Positions 5,658 to 12,096 of a stretch of 15,463 bases of DNA are shown in pieces. The number at the start of each line of letters is the position of its first letter. Position 1 is the stretch's first letter. The translations under genes were made by a program, and so were the position numbers. The DNA comes from Ruminococcus difficilis. GTDB lineage: Bacteria > Bacillota_A > Clostridia > Oscillospirales > Acutalibacteraceae. Below the pieces are notes generated by a model. The model was not told where the DNA came from and did not search any database. It saw only the letters and a list, made by a program, of their open reading frames with translations. The DNA lies in contig NZ_JAEQMG010000012.1 of the NCBI RefSeq assembly GCF_016680995.1, positions 1-15,463 of the forward strand. The letters run 5' to 3'.

Positions 5658-7307
5658 ATGCAGTTATTCAAAAACTTTTGTACCCCAACGGTAAACAAAA
5701 ACGGTTTATTAGTTGATTTTCAGCTGAACGTACCCGAAAGCTATAATTTCGGCTATGATGTAGTTGATGAGATGGCTCGCCTTGCACCCTGCGACAGGGC
5801 TCTTGTCTATACTAACCCTGACAAGGTTGAAAAAACATTTACATTTGGCGACATAAGCCGGCTGAGCAATAAAGCGGCAAATGCGCTGAAAGCACAAGGC
5901 GTTAAAAAAGGCGATAAAGTGCTCGTTATTTTGAAGCGTAACTATGAGTACTGGTATATTGTACCGGCACTCCATAAATTAGGCGCGGTTGCCATTCCGG
6001 CGACCAATATGCTGACAGTTGACGATATTACCTATCGCATAGAAACAGCGGATATTCGTTTTGCGATCTGTACTCCGGACGGCAGCACAGCCGAGGATAT
6101 GCTTGAAGCCGCAGCGCAAAAGCGGCAGTTAGAATCAGTGTTCGTTGTGCGCCGCGATTTGCCCGGAGCAATCAATCTGACAAAACTGATAGATTCGGCA
6201 GACGAAAGCTTCACGCCTGTTGATACCAAAGCGGAAGAACCTATGCTGATTTACTTTACCTCCGGCACAACAGGCTACCCTAAAGCAGTCGTGCATGATC
6301 ACACCTACTCGCTTTCGCACATAATCACCGCTAAATACTGGCAGAACGTCCGTGAAAACGGGCTTCACCTGACCGTAGCCGAAACAGGTTGGGGCAAAGC
6401 CTCGTGGGGAAAGATCTACGGACAATGGCTGTGCGGCTGCGCTGTTATGGTTTACGATTTTGACAGCTTCTCACCGCACAAGCTGCTGCGGATAATGGAG
6501 AAATACAAGGTTACCTCTTTTTGCGCGCCGCCGACGGTTTACCGTTATTTTATCAAGCGTAATATGAGCAAGTATGATTTATCGGCGCTGGAGCACCTGA
6601 CCACTGCCGGAGAGGCTTTGAATCCCTCTGTGTTTGAAAAGGTTTATGAGCAGACGGGTCTGTGCTTAAAGGAAGGCTTCGGTCAAACAGAGTCCGTGCT
6701 TATGCTCGGTAATCTTGTCGGTACAGAGTCAAAGACCGGCTCGCTCGGAAAGCCTACGCCGTTGTACAACACCATGATAGTTGATGAAGACGGCAACGAG
6801 CTTAAGGAGAACGAGGTCGGCGAGATCGTAGTCGTGCCGCAAAAGCAGCAGTACGGTATATTTATGGGCTATTGCGGTGATGAAAAGCTGTACGAAAGCG
6901 TGTGGAGAAACGGCGTTTATCACACAGGCGACACCGCGTATAAGGACGAAGACGGATTCTATTGGTATGTCGGAAGAATAGACGATTTGATCAAAACAAG
7001 AGGCTTCCGCGTCGGACCGTTTGAAATCGAAAATGTATTGATGAAACACCCTGCTGTTTTGGAATGCGCGGTTACGGGTATTCCCGACGCTTCAAGAGGA
7101 CAGGCTATCAAAGCAACGGTAAAGCTTGCCGACGGTTTTGAAAAGAGCAAACAGCTCGAAAAAGAAATCAAGCGTTTTGTCAACAAAAAGGTTTCATCCT
7201 ACAAGCATATCCAAGTTCTGGAATTTGCCGACGAAATGCCGAAAACCATAAGCGGAAAAATCAAACGCACCGACATCAGAAGCATTGACAGAACTAAGAT
7301 TTGTTAA
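5658..7307 (+). CDS. Acyl-CoA synthetase (AMP-forming), medium-chain/aryl type
   Basis: 549 aa, full length for the ANL superfamily. It activates a carboxylic acid with ATP to an acyl-adenylate, then transfers it to CoA. Motifs in order: P-loop YFTSGTTGYPK (199-209), GWGKASWGKIYG (244-255), FGQTE (341-345), YHTGDTAYKDEDG (421-433), the hinge region YVGRIDDLIKTRGFRVGP (437-454) and catalytic Lys in TISGKIKR (Lys534). The GWGKASWG and GPFEIE signatures resemble medium-chain (ACSM-like) and benzoate-type ligases more than acetyl-CoA synthetase. The N-terminus lacks the long acetyl-CoA synthetase extension. The acid cannot be named from sequence. AAGGAG is 7 nt upstream of the ATG. The thioesterase gene follows after 9 nt. 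Base composition is more AT-rich than the flanking housekeeping genes, fitting an acquired segment. Confidence 0.92.
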   Translation: MQLFKNFCTPTVNKNGLLVDFQLNVPESYNFGYDVVDEMARLAPCDRALVYTNPDKVEKTFTFGDISRLSNKAANALKAQGVKKGDKVLVILKRNYEYWYIVPALHKLGAVAIPATNMLTVDDITYRIETADIRFAICTPDGSTAEDMLEAAAQKRQLESVFVVRRDLPGAINLTKLIDSADESFTPVDTKAEEPMLIYFTSGTTGYPKAVVHDHTYSLSHIITAKYWQNVRENGLHLTVAETGWGKASWGKIYGQWLCGCAVMVYDFDSFSPHKLLRIMEKYKVTSFCAPPTVYRYFIKRNMSKYDLSALEHLTTAGEALNPSVFEKVYEQTGLCLKEGFGQTESVLMLGNLVGTESKTGSLGKPTPLYNTMIVDEDGNELKENEVGEIVVVPQKQQYGIFMGYCGDEKLYESVWRNGVYHTGDTAYKDEDGFYWYVGRIDDLIKTRGFRVGPFEIENVLMKHPAVLECAVTGIPDASRGQAIKATVKLADGFEKSKQLEKEIKRFVNKKVSSYKHIQVLEFADEMPKTISGKIKRTDIRSIDRTKIC

Positions 7308-7316
7308 GGAGCCGTT

Positions 7317-7739
7317 ATGAGTTGGGAATACAACAGAAGAGTAAAATATTATGAAACCGATCGAATGGGCGTAGTGCATCATTCAAACTATCTGCGTCTG
7401 CTTGAGGACGCCCGAATGGATTGGCTGGGCGATAATCTCATCACTTACAGTGAGCTTGAAAGATCGGGAGTCATAATCCCCTGCGTTTCCGCTTCGGGAG
7501 AATTTCTTAATTACCTGCGCTACGACGATCCGTTCAAGGTGGTTATGCGGTTGACCGGATTTAAGGGCGTAAAGATGAGCTTTGCCTATGAGATCATCAA
7601 CACCGATACAAACGAGCTCTGCTACAAGGGCGTCAGCTCTCATTTTTTTGCAAAGGACGGAAGCTATAAGCCGTATTTATCCTTTAGAAAAGAATTTCCG
7701 GAATTATCTCAAAAAATGAACGAATTAGTGGAAGCCTAG
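7317..7739 (+). CDS. Acyl-CoA thioesterase, hotdog fold (4HBT/YbgC-like)
   Basis: A 140-aa single-domain hotdog thioesterase, which hydrolyses acyl-CoA to acid and CoA, usually as a tetramer in the cytosol. The N-terminal active-site block reads VKYYETDRMGVVHHSNYLRL, with the family Asp (Asp15) and the HxNY helix start, then EDARMDWLG. The middle strands include YDDPFKVVMRLTGFKGVKMSF and the end GSYKPYLS is typical. The ATG at 7317 has GGAG directly after the synthetase stop (spacing 5 nt) and the gap between the genes is 9 nt, so they are co-transcribed and probably translationally linked. The partner synthetase makes the same class of substrate that this enzyme breaks down; the pair may control an acyl-CoA pool or recover CoA. 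Confidence 0.9.
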   Translation: MSWEYNRRVKYYETDRMGVVHHSNYLRLLEDARMDWLGDNLITYSELERSGVIIPCVSASGEFLNYLRYDDPFKVVMRLTGFKGVKMSFAYEIINTDTNELCYKGVSSHFFAKDGSYKPYLSFRKEFPELSQKMNELVEA

Positions 7740-7818
7740 GCTTGCAAAACAATATTACAGAGCCACGTTTTATTGTATTGATAACCGCATTATAATTCCA
7801 AAACCGAATAATAACCAA

Positions 7819-7850
7819 GTCGCCAAGTCGGAACCCTCCTGCTTGGCGGC
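7819..7850 (+). terminator. Terminator of the synthetase/thioesterase operon
   Basis: GTCGCCAAG (7819-7827) pairs with CTTGGCGGC (7842-7850) over 9 bp, one of them a T-G wobble, with a 14-nt loop and GTTTTC after it. A direct repeat of CCAAGTCG overlaps the left arm. Confidence 0.8.
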
Positions 7851-8014
7851 GTTTTCTATTACCATCAAGCTTGCAAAGTAATATAATTACCCTACCTAAC
7901 TGGTTTTGCTTCTCAAAGGGCGCATAAATACTGCGTTTTGAAGCCCAAAAGCGTGACACTTTTTCGATTTATTATCAAGATCAAAAAGCATAATCAATTT
8001 ATCGCTTTAAAGTG
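7851..8014. other. Gene-less AT-rich interval with an imperfect hairpin
   Basis: I see no credible gene here. GCTTC (7908-7912) and GAAGC (7940-7944), with CGCA/TGCG inside, can form an imperfect hairpin. A minus-strand frame across 7684-7959 runs through the thioesterase end and its terminator and has no family resemblance. GCTTGCAAA followed by AATAT occurs twice, near 7741 and 7869, perhaps a remnant of a duplication. Confidence 0.4.
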
Positions 8015-8043
8015 TTGATTTTAAATGACAGCTATGCTATAAT
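8015..8043 (+). promoter_or_regulatory. Strong promoter with no gene downstream
   Basis: TTGATT (8015-8020), 17-bp spacer, TATAAT (8038-8043) with an extended -10 TGC just before it. The next coding sequence on this strand is more than 1.9 kb away, so it would drive an untranslated RNA. Confidence 0.75.
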
Positions 8044-8049
8044 AAACCA

Positions 8050-8264
8050 AAAGTAATCAGAAATAAACCAAGCTACGAATGATAGCAAATGACTGATAGC
8101 TTTTTGATAGCACAAGCTGTGATAACTAAACAAAAATGTATAATTGAAACCATATTTTCCCACGAGAAGCAATATTTATTAAACGAAGTTGTTTAATGAT
8201 TGCTTTGCACTTAAGAATGGGAATAAATAAAAAATTACACCCCTGACTTAATCGGTCAGGGGTG
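8050..8264 (+). ncRNA. Candidate small non-coding RNA
   Basis: About 215 nt between a consensus promoter (8015-8043) and a terminator hairpin (8238-8264), with no reading frame of significance. It contains GATAGC three times (8081, 8095, 8106). A two-step hairpin follows: AAGCAAT (8167-8173) with ATTGCTT (8199-8205) and, inside, ATTAAAC (8178-8184) with GTTTAAT (8191-8197) around a 6-nt loop. A further stem TTCCCA (8157-8162) with TGGGAA (8218-8223) encloses the whole. I do not recognise it as 6S, tmRNA, RNase P, SRP or a known riboswitch. Limits are inferred from the promoter and terminator only. Confidence 0.4.
8238..8264 (-). terminator. Terminator of the sodium:alanine symporter gene (possibly bidirectional)
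   Basis: CACCCCTGAC (8238-8247), 7-nt loop, GTCAGGGGTG (8255-8264), a perfect 10-bp stem. On the minus strand it is followed by TAATTTTTTATTT, a good U-tract, 8 nt after the symporter stop. On the plus strand ATTTGCGTTTATTT follows, so it could also end the candidate RNA. Confidence 0.9.
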
Positions 8265-8272
8265 ATTTGCGT

Positions 8273-9793
8273 TTATTTCATCTCGAGATTGTCAGTCATG
8301 ATATCCTGCTTGAATTCCTCGTTCATATCGGGATAAGCGGAGAGCATCGGCTCAAGTCTTTTGCCTTTCTTACGGTCAAAGTAGTTCTTCGTGATTTTTG
8401 CCACAAGACCGCTCAGCGCAATCAGGCATATCAGGTTCGGCACAGCCATCAGACCGTTAAAGGTGTCGTCGATCGCCCAGATAAGCTCGCCGTGGATCGC
8501 CGCGGAAACCGCGATCAGCAGTACGTAAACGATCTTGAACGCGATGATTATGTACTTGCGCTTTTTCTCGCTGACCCAGCCGAAACAGAATTCAATAGCC
8601 TTTTCGCCGTAGTACGACCACGCGATGATCGTCGTAAATGCAAACAGCGGAAGGATAATAGAGAACACTGCAACGCCGAAGGTGCCGAAGTTAGTTGAGA
8701 ACAGCGACATGGCCATAACGGAGTCGTCCATATCGGCGGTCAGAGTGTTGAGATCGAAGGTCGTCAGGAAGGTGAGAGAGGTGAGGGTGCAGATGATGAA
8801 GGTGTCGAAAAATACCTCAAACACACCCCAAAGACCCTGCTTTACAGGCTCTCTTGTTTCGGAAGCGGAGTGCGCGATAACGGACGAGCCTAGACCTGCT
8901 TCGTTTGAGAATACGCCTCTCGCCATGCCTTTTTTGATGACCTGCGCGAAGGAGTAGCCGAGAATACCTCCGCCTGCCGCCTGGAAATTGAAAGCCTTTT
9001 CGAAGATAAGACCGAAAGCCTTGGGTACCTGGTCAAAGTGAATGATGATCGCAATGAGCGACATGATTATAAAGAGCAGCGACATAAACGGAACGAGCAT
9101 AGATGTGACCTTGCCGATTCTCTGAATGCCGCCGATGATGATAACCGCAGTCAGAGCCGCGACGATCACACCGATGATCAGCTTGATTGTCATGGCGTTC
9201 TCAGCCGTCCATACCCTTGTGAGCGCCTCGGTGAGAGTGCCGGAGATTTTGTTTGTCTGCACACCGCTCATGCCGATTGCCGCGAACACACAGAAGATAG
9301 CGGCGCAGTAAGCGAGCCATTTCCATTTCAGACCGTTCGCGATGTAGTAGAACGAGCCGCCCGAGAGGTTGCCGTCCTTGTCTTTCTTGCGGAAGTACAG
9401 ACCGAGTACGTTCTCGGAGTAGTTTGTGACCATGCCGAAGAACGCCGAGATCCACATCCAGAATACAGCGCCGGGACCGCCCGTCAGTATTGCCGATACA
9501 ACGCCGACGATATTTCCGGTGCCGACTGTTCCCGAGATAGCGGTTGAGAACGCCTCGAACTGAGATACCGACTTGACGCGGCTGTCCTTCTCGCGTTTTT
9601 TGCCTAAGCTCTTGAGAGTGGGGACTATGGTTGTGTTCAGCGATTCGCCGAACTTGCGCACCTGCAGGAATTTTGTCCTGACGGTGAGCAGAATGCCCGT
9701 GCCGAGAATAAGAATGACCACAGGCCAGCCCCAAACAATACCGTTGAGAAAATTATTTACCTCCTCAACGGTCGAGAGTACTTGCTCCCACAT
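8273..9793 (-). CDS. Sodium:alanine symporter (AGCS family)
   Basis: 506 aa, normal length for the alanine or glycine:cation symporter family, which imports small neutral amino acids with Na+ across the cytoplasmic membrane. Hydrophobic segments run through the whole protein (about 10-11 helices). Family signatures are GTVGTGNIVGV (88-98), GAVFWMWISAFFG (108-120, the AGCS signature), GGSFYYI (145-151) and GVFSNEAGLGS (293-303). The start at 9793 (MWEQ) is chosen because AGGAGG lies 6 nt before it; an ATG at 9808 overlaps that ribosome site. The cytosolic tail after the last helix is charged (FDRKKGKRLEPMLS). It is a single-gene unit with its own promoter and terminator. The choice between alanine, glycine and other substrates cannot be read from the sequence. 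Confidence 0.95.
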   Translation of the reverse strand: MWEQVLSTVEEVNNFLNGIVWGWPVVILILGTGILLTVRTKFLQVRKFGESLNTTIVPTLKSLGKKREKDSRVKSVSQFEAFSTAISGTVGTGNIVGVVSAILTGGPGAVFWMWISAFFGMVTNYSENVLGLYFRKKDKDGNLSGGSFYYIANGLKWKWLAYCAAIFCVFAAIGMSGVQTNKISGTLTEALTRVWTAENAMTIKLIIGVIVAALTAVIIIGGIQRIGKVTSMLVPFMSLLFIIMSLIAIIIHFDQVPKAFGLIFEKAFNFQAAGGGILGYSFAQVIKKGMARGVFSNEAGLGSSVIAHSASETREPVKQGLWGVFEVFFDTFIICTLTSLTFLTTFDLNTLTADMDDSVMAMSLFSTNFGTFGVAVFSIILPLFAFTTIIAWSYYGEKAIEFCFGWVSEKKRKYIIIAFKIVYVLLIAVSAAIHGELIWAIDDTFNGLMAVPNLICLIALSGLVAKITKNYFDRKKGKRLEPMLSAYPDMNEEFKQDIMTDNLEMK

Positions 9794-9828
9794 AATTTTC
9801 CTCCTCATTTTTAAAAATACACAATAAG

Positions 9829-9857
9829 ATTATATCATAACTTAAAAAATTGCGCAA
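9829..9857 (-). promoter_or_regulatory. Promoter of the symporter gene
   Basis: On the minus strand TTGCGC (9857-9852), 17-bp spacer, TATAAT (9834-9829) preceded by TGA (extended -10). The -35 lies inside the palindrome ATTGCGCAAT (9849-9858). Confidence 0.7.
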
Positions 9858-9904
9858 TAGTAGTATATAATTCATAAATAATAATTACTTGCCTTATAAA
9901 TCGG

Positions 9905-9925
9905 ATTTGCGAAATATTCGCAAAT
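9905..9925 (+). promoter_or_regulatory. Upstream operator dyad of the Fur-family/znu operon
   Basis: A perfect 9-3-9 inverted repeat, ATTTGCGAA ATA TTCGCAAAT, ending 3 bp before the -35 box. Its size and form fit a Fur-superfamily site (AT-rich 7-1-7 / 9-1-9 class). A similar dyad lies 54 bp downstream, centre to centre. Confidence 0.75.
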
Positions 9926-9928
9926 TGC

Positions 9929-9957
9929 TTGACATACCGCCTCTGATTTGGTATAAT
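9929..9957 (+). promoter_or_regulatory. Consensus promoter of the Fur-family/znuACB operon
   Basis: TTGACA (9929-9934), 17-bp spacer, TATAAT (9952-9957): all 12 positions match. Strong unless repressed, and it lies between two operator-like dyads. Confidence 0.92.
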
Positions 9958-9958
9958 A

Positions 9959-9979
9959 ATTTGCGAATGAATTGCAAAT
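9959..9979 (+). promoter_or_regulatory. Second operator dyad, overlapping the transcription start
   Basis: ATTTGC (9959-9964) and GCAAAT (9974-9979) with a 9-bp centre GAATGAATT. The left half ATTTGCGAA is identical to that of the upstream dyad; the right half differs. It starts 2 bp after the -10 box, so bound protein would block initiation. Confidence 0.7.
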
Positions 9980-9993
9980 TGGGAGGCGATGAT

Positions 9994-10398
9994 TTGCCTA
10001 AGTATATGACAAAGCAGCGGAAGGCGCTGCTTGCTTTTTTGTCAGAGCATGCCGACGAGGAGCTCACGGCAAAGCAGCTCGAAACAGCTCTTTCGGGAGA
10101 GGGAATCAGCATCAGCGCTGTGTACCGCAACCTCTCCGACCTTGAGAAGGAGGGCAAGATACGCCGCGTCAGCAAAAGCGGCACTCGCGAGGTGTATTAT
10201 CTCTACACCGACAGCGATTCCTGCAAGGATTGTCTGCACCTTTCGTGCGAGAAGTGCGGCAGAACATATCATATGAATATGCCCGGGGTCGAGATGCTTA
10301 TGAATAACCTCGAGCAAAGCGATGAATTCAAGATTGACAAGGCGAACACGGTGCTGTACGGCGTCTGCAAGTCCTGTCGCAAAAACAAGGAGGACTAG
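9994..10398 (+). CDS. zur: Fur-family metal-responsive repressor, probably zinc (Zur-like)
   Basis: 134 aa. The TTG start at 9994 is preferred because GGGAGG (9981-9986) stands 7 nt upstream. ATG 9967 would precede that site and lie inside the operator; ATG 10006 is too far from it. The N-terminal winged helix has the recognition helix ISISAVYRNLSDLEKEGKI. The dimerisation domain has CEKC (85, 88) and CKSC (125, 128), the structural Cys4 zinc site. The regulatory site looks unusual: SDSCKDCLHLSC supplies Cys77, Cys80 and His82, plus His93, where Fur has a His-rich motif. Its position as first gene of a znuACB operon argues for zinc. It is expected to bind the two dyads upstream of itself as a metal-bound dimer and repress the operon. 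PerR or Fur proper cannot be excluded from sequence alone. Confidence 0.88.
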   Translation: MPKYMTKQRKALLAFLSEHADEELTAKQLETALSGEGISISAVYRNLSDLEKEGKIRRVSKSGTREVYYLYTDSDSCKDCLHLSCEKCGRTYHMNMPGVEMLMNNLEQSDEFKIDKANTVLYGVCKSCRKNKED

Positions 10399-11376
10399 AT
10401 GAAACGACTTATAGCATTAATGCTCACCGCCGTGATGACGCTTTGTTTATTTGCAGGCTGCGGCACAACAACAACCGAGAGCAAAGCGTTCAAGATAGTG
10501 ACAACGATCTATCCCGTTTACAACTGGCTGCAGAATATCACAGACGGCGCTGAGAACGTCGAGCTGACTCTTCTCGTCGAGGACGGCAAGGATATCCACA
10601 ACTACCAGCCGACCGCCGAGGATATGGTAAAAATCAGCGACTGCAATTATTTTGTATACGTCGGCGGCGAGTCTGACAAGTGGGTAAACGACTCCGCGGC
10701 AGCGTTTTTTAAGGACAACGACGGCAAGTATAAGGTATCTTTGCTCGACCTTCTCGGCGATTACGCGAAAGACGAGGAGCTTGTTGAAGGAATGCAGGCA
10801 GAGGAAGAGGAGGACGATGACGGCGCTTATGACGAGCATGTCTGGCTCTCGGTAAAGAACGCGGAGCTTTTCTGCCGCGAGCTGGCAGCCGGACTTAAGA
10901 CCGCTGATTCTGCAAACGCCGATGTTTATGAGAAGAACGAAAAGACGTATCAGGAGAAGCTGAAAGCCCTCGACGACAAGCACACCGACGCCCTTATCAA
11001 GGCGGACAAGAAATACGACACTCTGCTTTTCGGCGATCGTTTTCCGTTCCGCTACCTTGTAGACGACTATAAGCTGAAATACTACGCCGCGTTTGCAGGC
11101 TGTTCGGCTGACAGCGAGGCGAGCTTTGAGACAGTCGCCTTTCTCGCGGACAAGCTGACAGAGCTCAGGCTGCCTGCCGTGCTCACGATCGACGGTTCGG
11201 ACGGAAAGCTCGCCGAGACAATAATCGAAACCTCTGACAACAAGACCGCGCAAATCCTTCAGCTCAACTCAATGCAGGCAGTTTCAAAGGAAATGATTGA
11301 CAGCGGAGACGACTATATCGGCATGATGGAAAAGAATCTCGACGTGCTCAAAACGGCGCTCGCGGTCGGGAAATAA
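10399..11376 (+). CDS. znuA: Zinc ABC transporter substrate-binding lipoprotein
   Basis: 325 aa cluster A-I metal-binding lipoprotein. The signal peptide ends in the lipobox LFAGC, with lipidated Cys21, so the protein is anchored outside the membrane. The N-lobe begins KIVTTIYPVYNW and has His67 in GKDIHNYQPTAED. An acidic loop (135-146, EEEEDDD) precedes His147 (YDEHVWLS), a counterpart of the His-rich or acidic loop of ZnuA. In the third ligand region, GDRFPFRYL (212-220), Asp replaces the His usual in Gram-negative ZnuA; the C-lobe ends TIDGSDGKLAETI. ATG 10399 follows directly after the repressor stop, with AAGGAGG 5 nt upstream. It delivers Zn2+ (possibly Mn2+) to ZnuB. Confidence 0.9.
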   Translation: MKRLIALMLTAVMTLCLFAGCGTTTTESKAFKIVTTIYPVYNWLQNITDGAENVELTLLVEDGKDIHNYQPTAEDMVKISDCNYFVYVGGESDKWVNDSAAAFFKDNDGKYKVSLLDLLGDYAKDEELVEGMQAEEEEDDDGAYDEHVWLSVKNAELFCRELAAGLKTADSANADVYEKNEKTYQEKLKALDDKHTDALIKADKKYDTLLFGDRFPFRYLVDDYKLKYYAAFAGCSADSEASFETVAFLADKLTELRLPAVLTIDGSDGKLAETIIETSDNKTAQILQLNSMQAVSKEMIDSGDDYIGMMEKNLDVLKTALAVGK

Positions 11377-11385
11377 GGAGAAAAT

Positions 11386-12096
11386 ATGTCACAGTTAACC
11401 TGCCGTGAGCTTTCTCTCGGCTACGAGGGCAAGGAGATAATCTCGAACCTCAGCTTTCACGTCAACGCGGGCGACTATCTCTGTATCGTCGGCGAGAACG
11501 GCTCGGGTAAATCCACCCTCATGAAAACTATTCTCGGACTGCGCAAGCCGATGAAGGGCGAGATCATCACCGGCGACGGGCTTCGTTCCCGTGAAATCGG
11601 CTACCTTCCGCAGCAGACGGTAGTGCAGAAGGACTTTCCCGCTTCGGTAAAAGAAATAGTTCTTTCAGGCTTTCAGGGAAGGTGCGGACTCAGACCGTTT
11701 TATACAAAGGCTGAAAAGCGCGTCGCCATGGAAAATATCCGCAAGATGGGTATCGAGGACTTGAAGAACCGCTGTTACCGCGAGCTTTCGGGCGGTCAGC
11801 AGCAGCGCGTTCTGCTTGCGCGCGCACTCTGTGCGACGAAAAAAATGCTGCTTCTGGACGAGCCTGTCGCGGGACTTGACCCAATCGTCACGGCTGATAT
11901 GTACAGCCTTATCGAATCTCTCAACAAGAACGAGGGCATCACAATAATAATGATTTCGCACGACATTTCCGCCGCGCTCAAGTACGCCACCCATATTCTC
12001 CACATCAGCGACGAGCTGTTTTTCGGCACGCGCCGCCAGTTTGAGGAGAGCAAGGCAGGCAAAAGGCTGTCGGTTCTGATGGGAGGCGAGTTCTGA
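11386..12096 (+). CDS. znuC: Zinc ABC transporter ATP-binding protein
   Basis: A 236-aa ABC ATPase that powers uptake by the ZnuB pore on the cytoplasmic face. Walker A is GENGSGKST (36-44), Q-loop PQQ (75-77), signature ELSGGQQQR (133-141), Walker B MLLLDEP (154-160) and H-loop His192 (ISHD). All catalytic residues are intact. AAGGAG ends 5 nt before the ATG; the gap to znuA is 9 nt. The TGA stop overlaps the ATG of znuB by one base (TGATG at 12094-12098), showing translational coupling. Confidence 0.95.
   Translation: MSQLTCRELSLGYEGKEIISNLSFHVNAGDYLCIVGENGSGKSTLMKTILGLRKPMKGEIITGDGLRSREIGYLPQQTVVQKDFPASVKEIVLSGFQGRCGLRPFYTKAEKRVAMENIRKMGIEDLKNRCYRELSGGQQQRVLLARALCATKKMLLLDEPVAGLDPIVTADMYSLIESLNKNEGITIIMISHDISAALKYATHILHISDELFFGTRRQFEESKAGKRLSVLMGGEF

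Noticed and set aside
7684..7959. Minus-strand frame (91 aa) after the thioesterase gene
   Set aside because: Overlaps the thioesterase end and its terminator, lacks a ribosome site, and its sequence resembles no family.
8267..9547. Plus-strand frames opposite the symporter gene
   Set aside because: Low-complexity, Arg/Asp/His-rich shadow translations of a membrane-protein gene.
10447..11253. Long minus-strand reading frame (268 aa) opposite znuA
   Set aside because: It is the antisense shadow of a clear lipoprotein gene, has no ribosome site and no recognisable domain.
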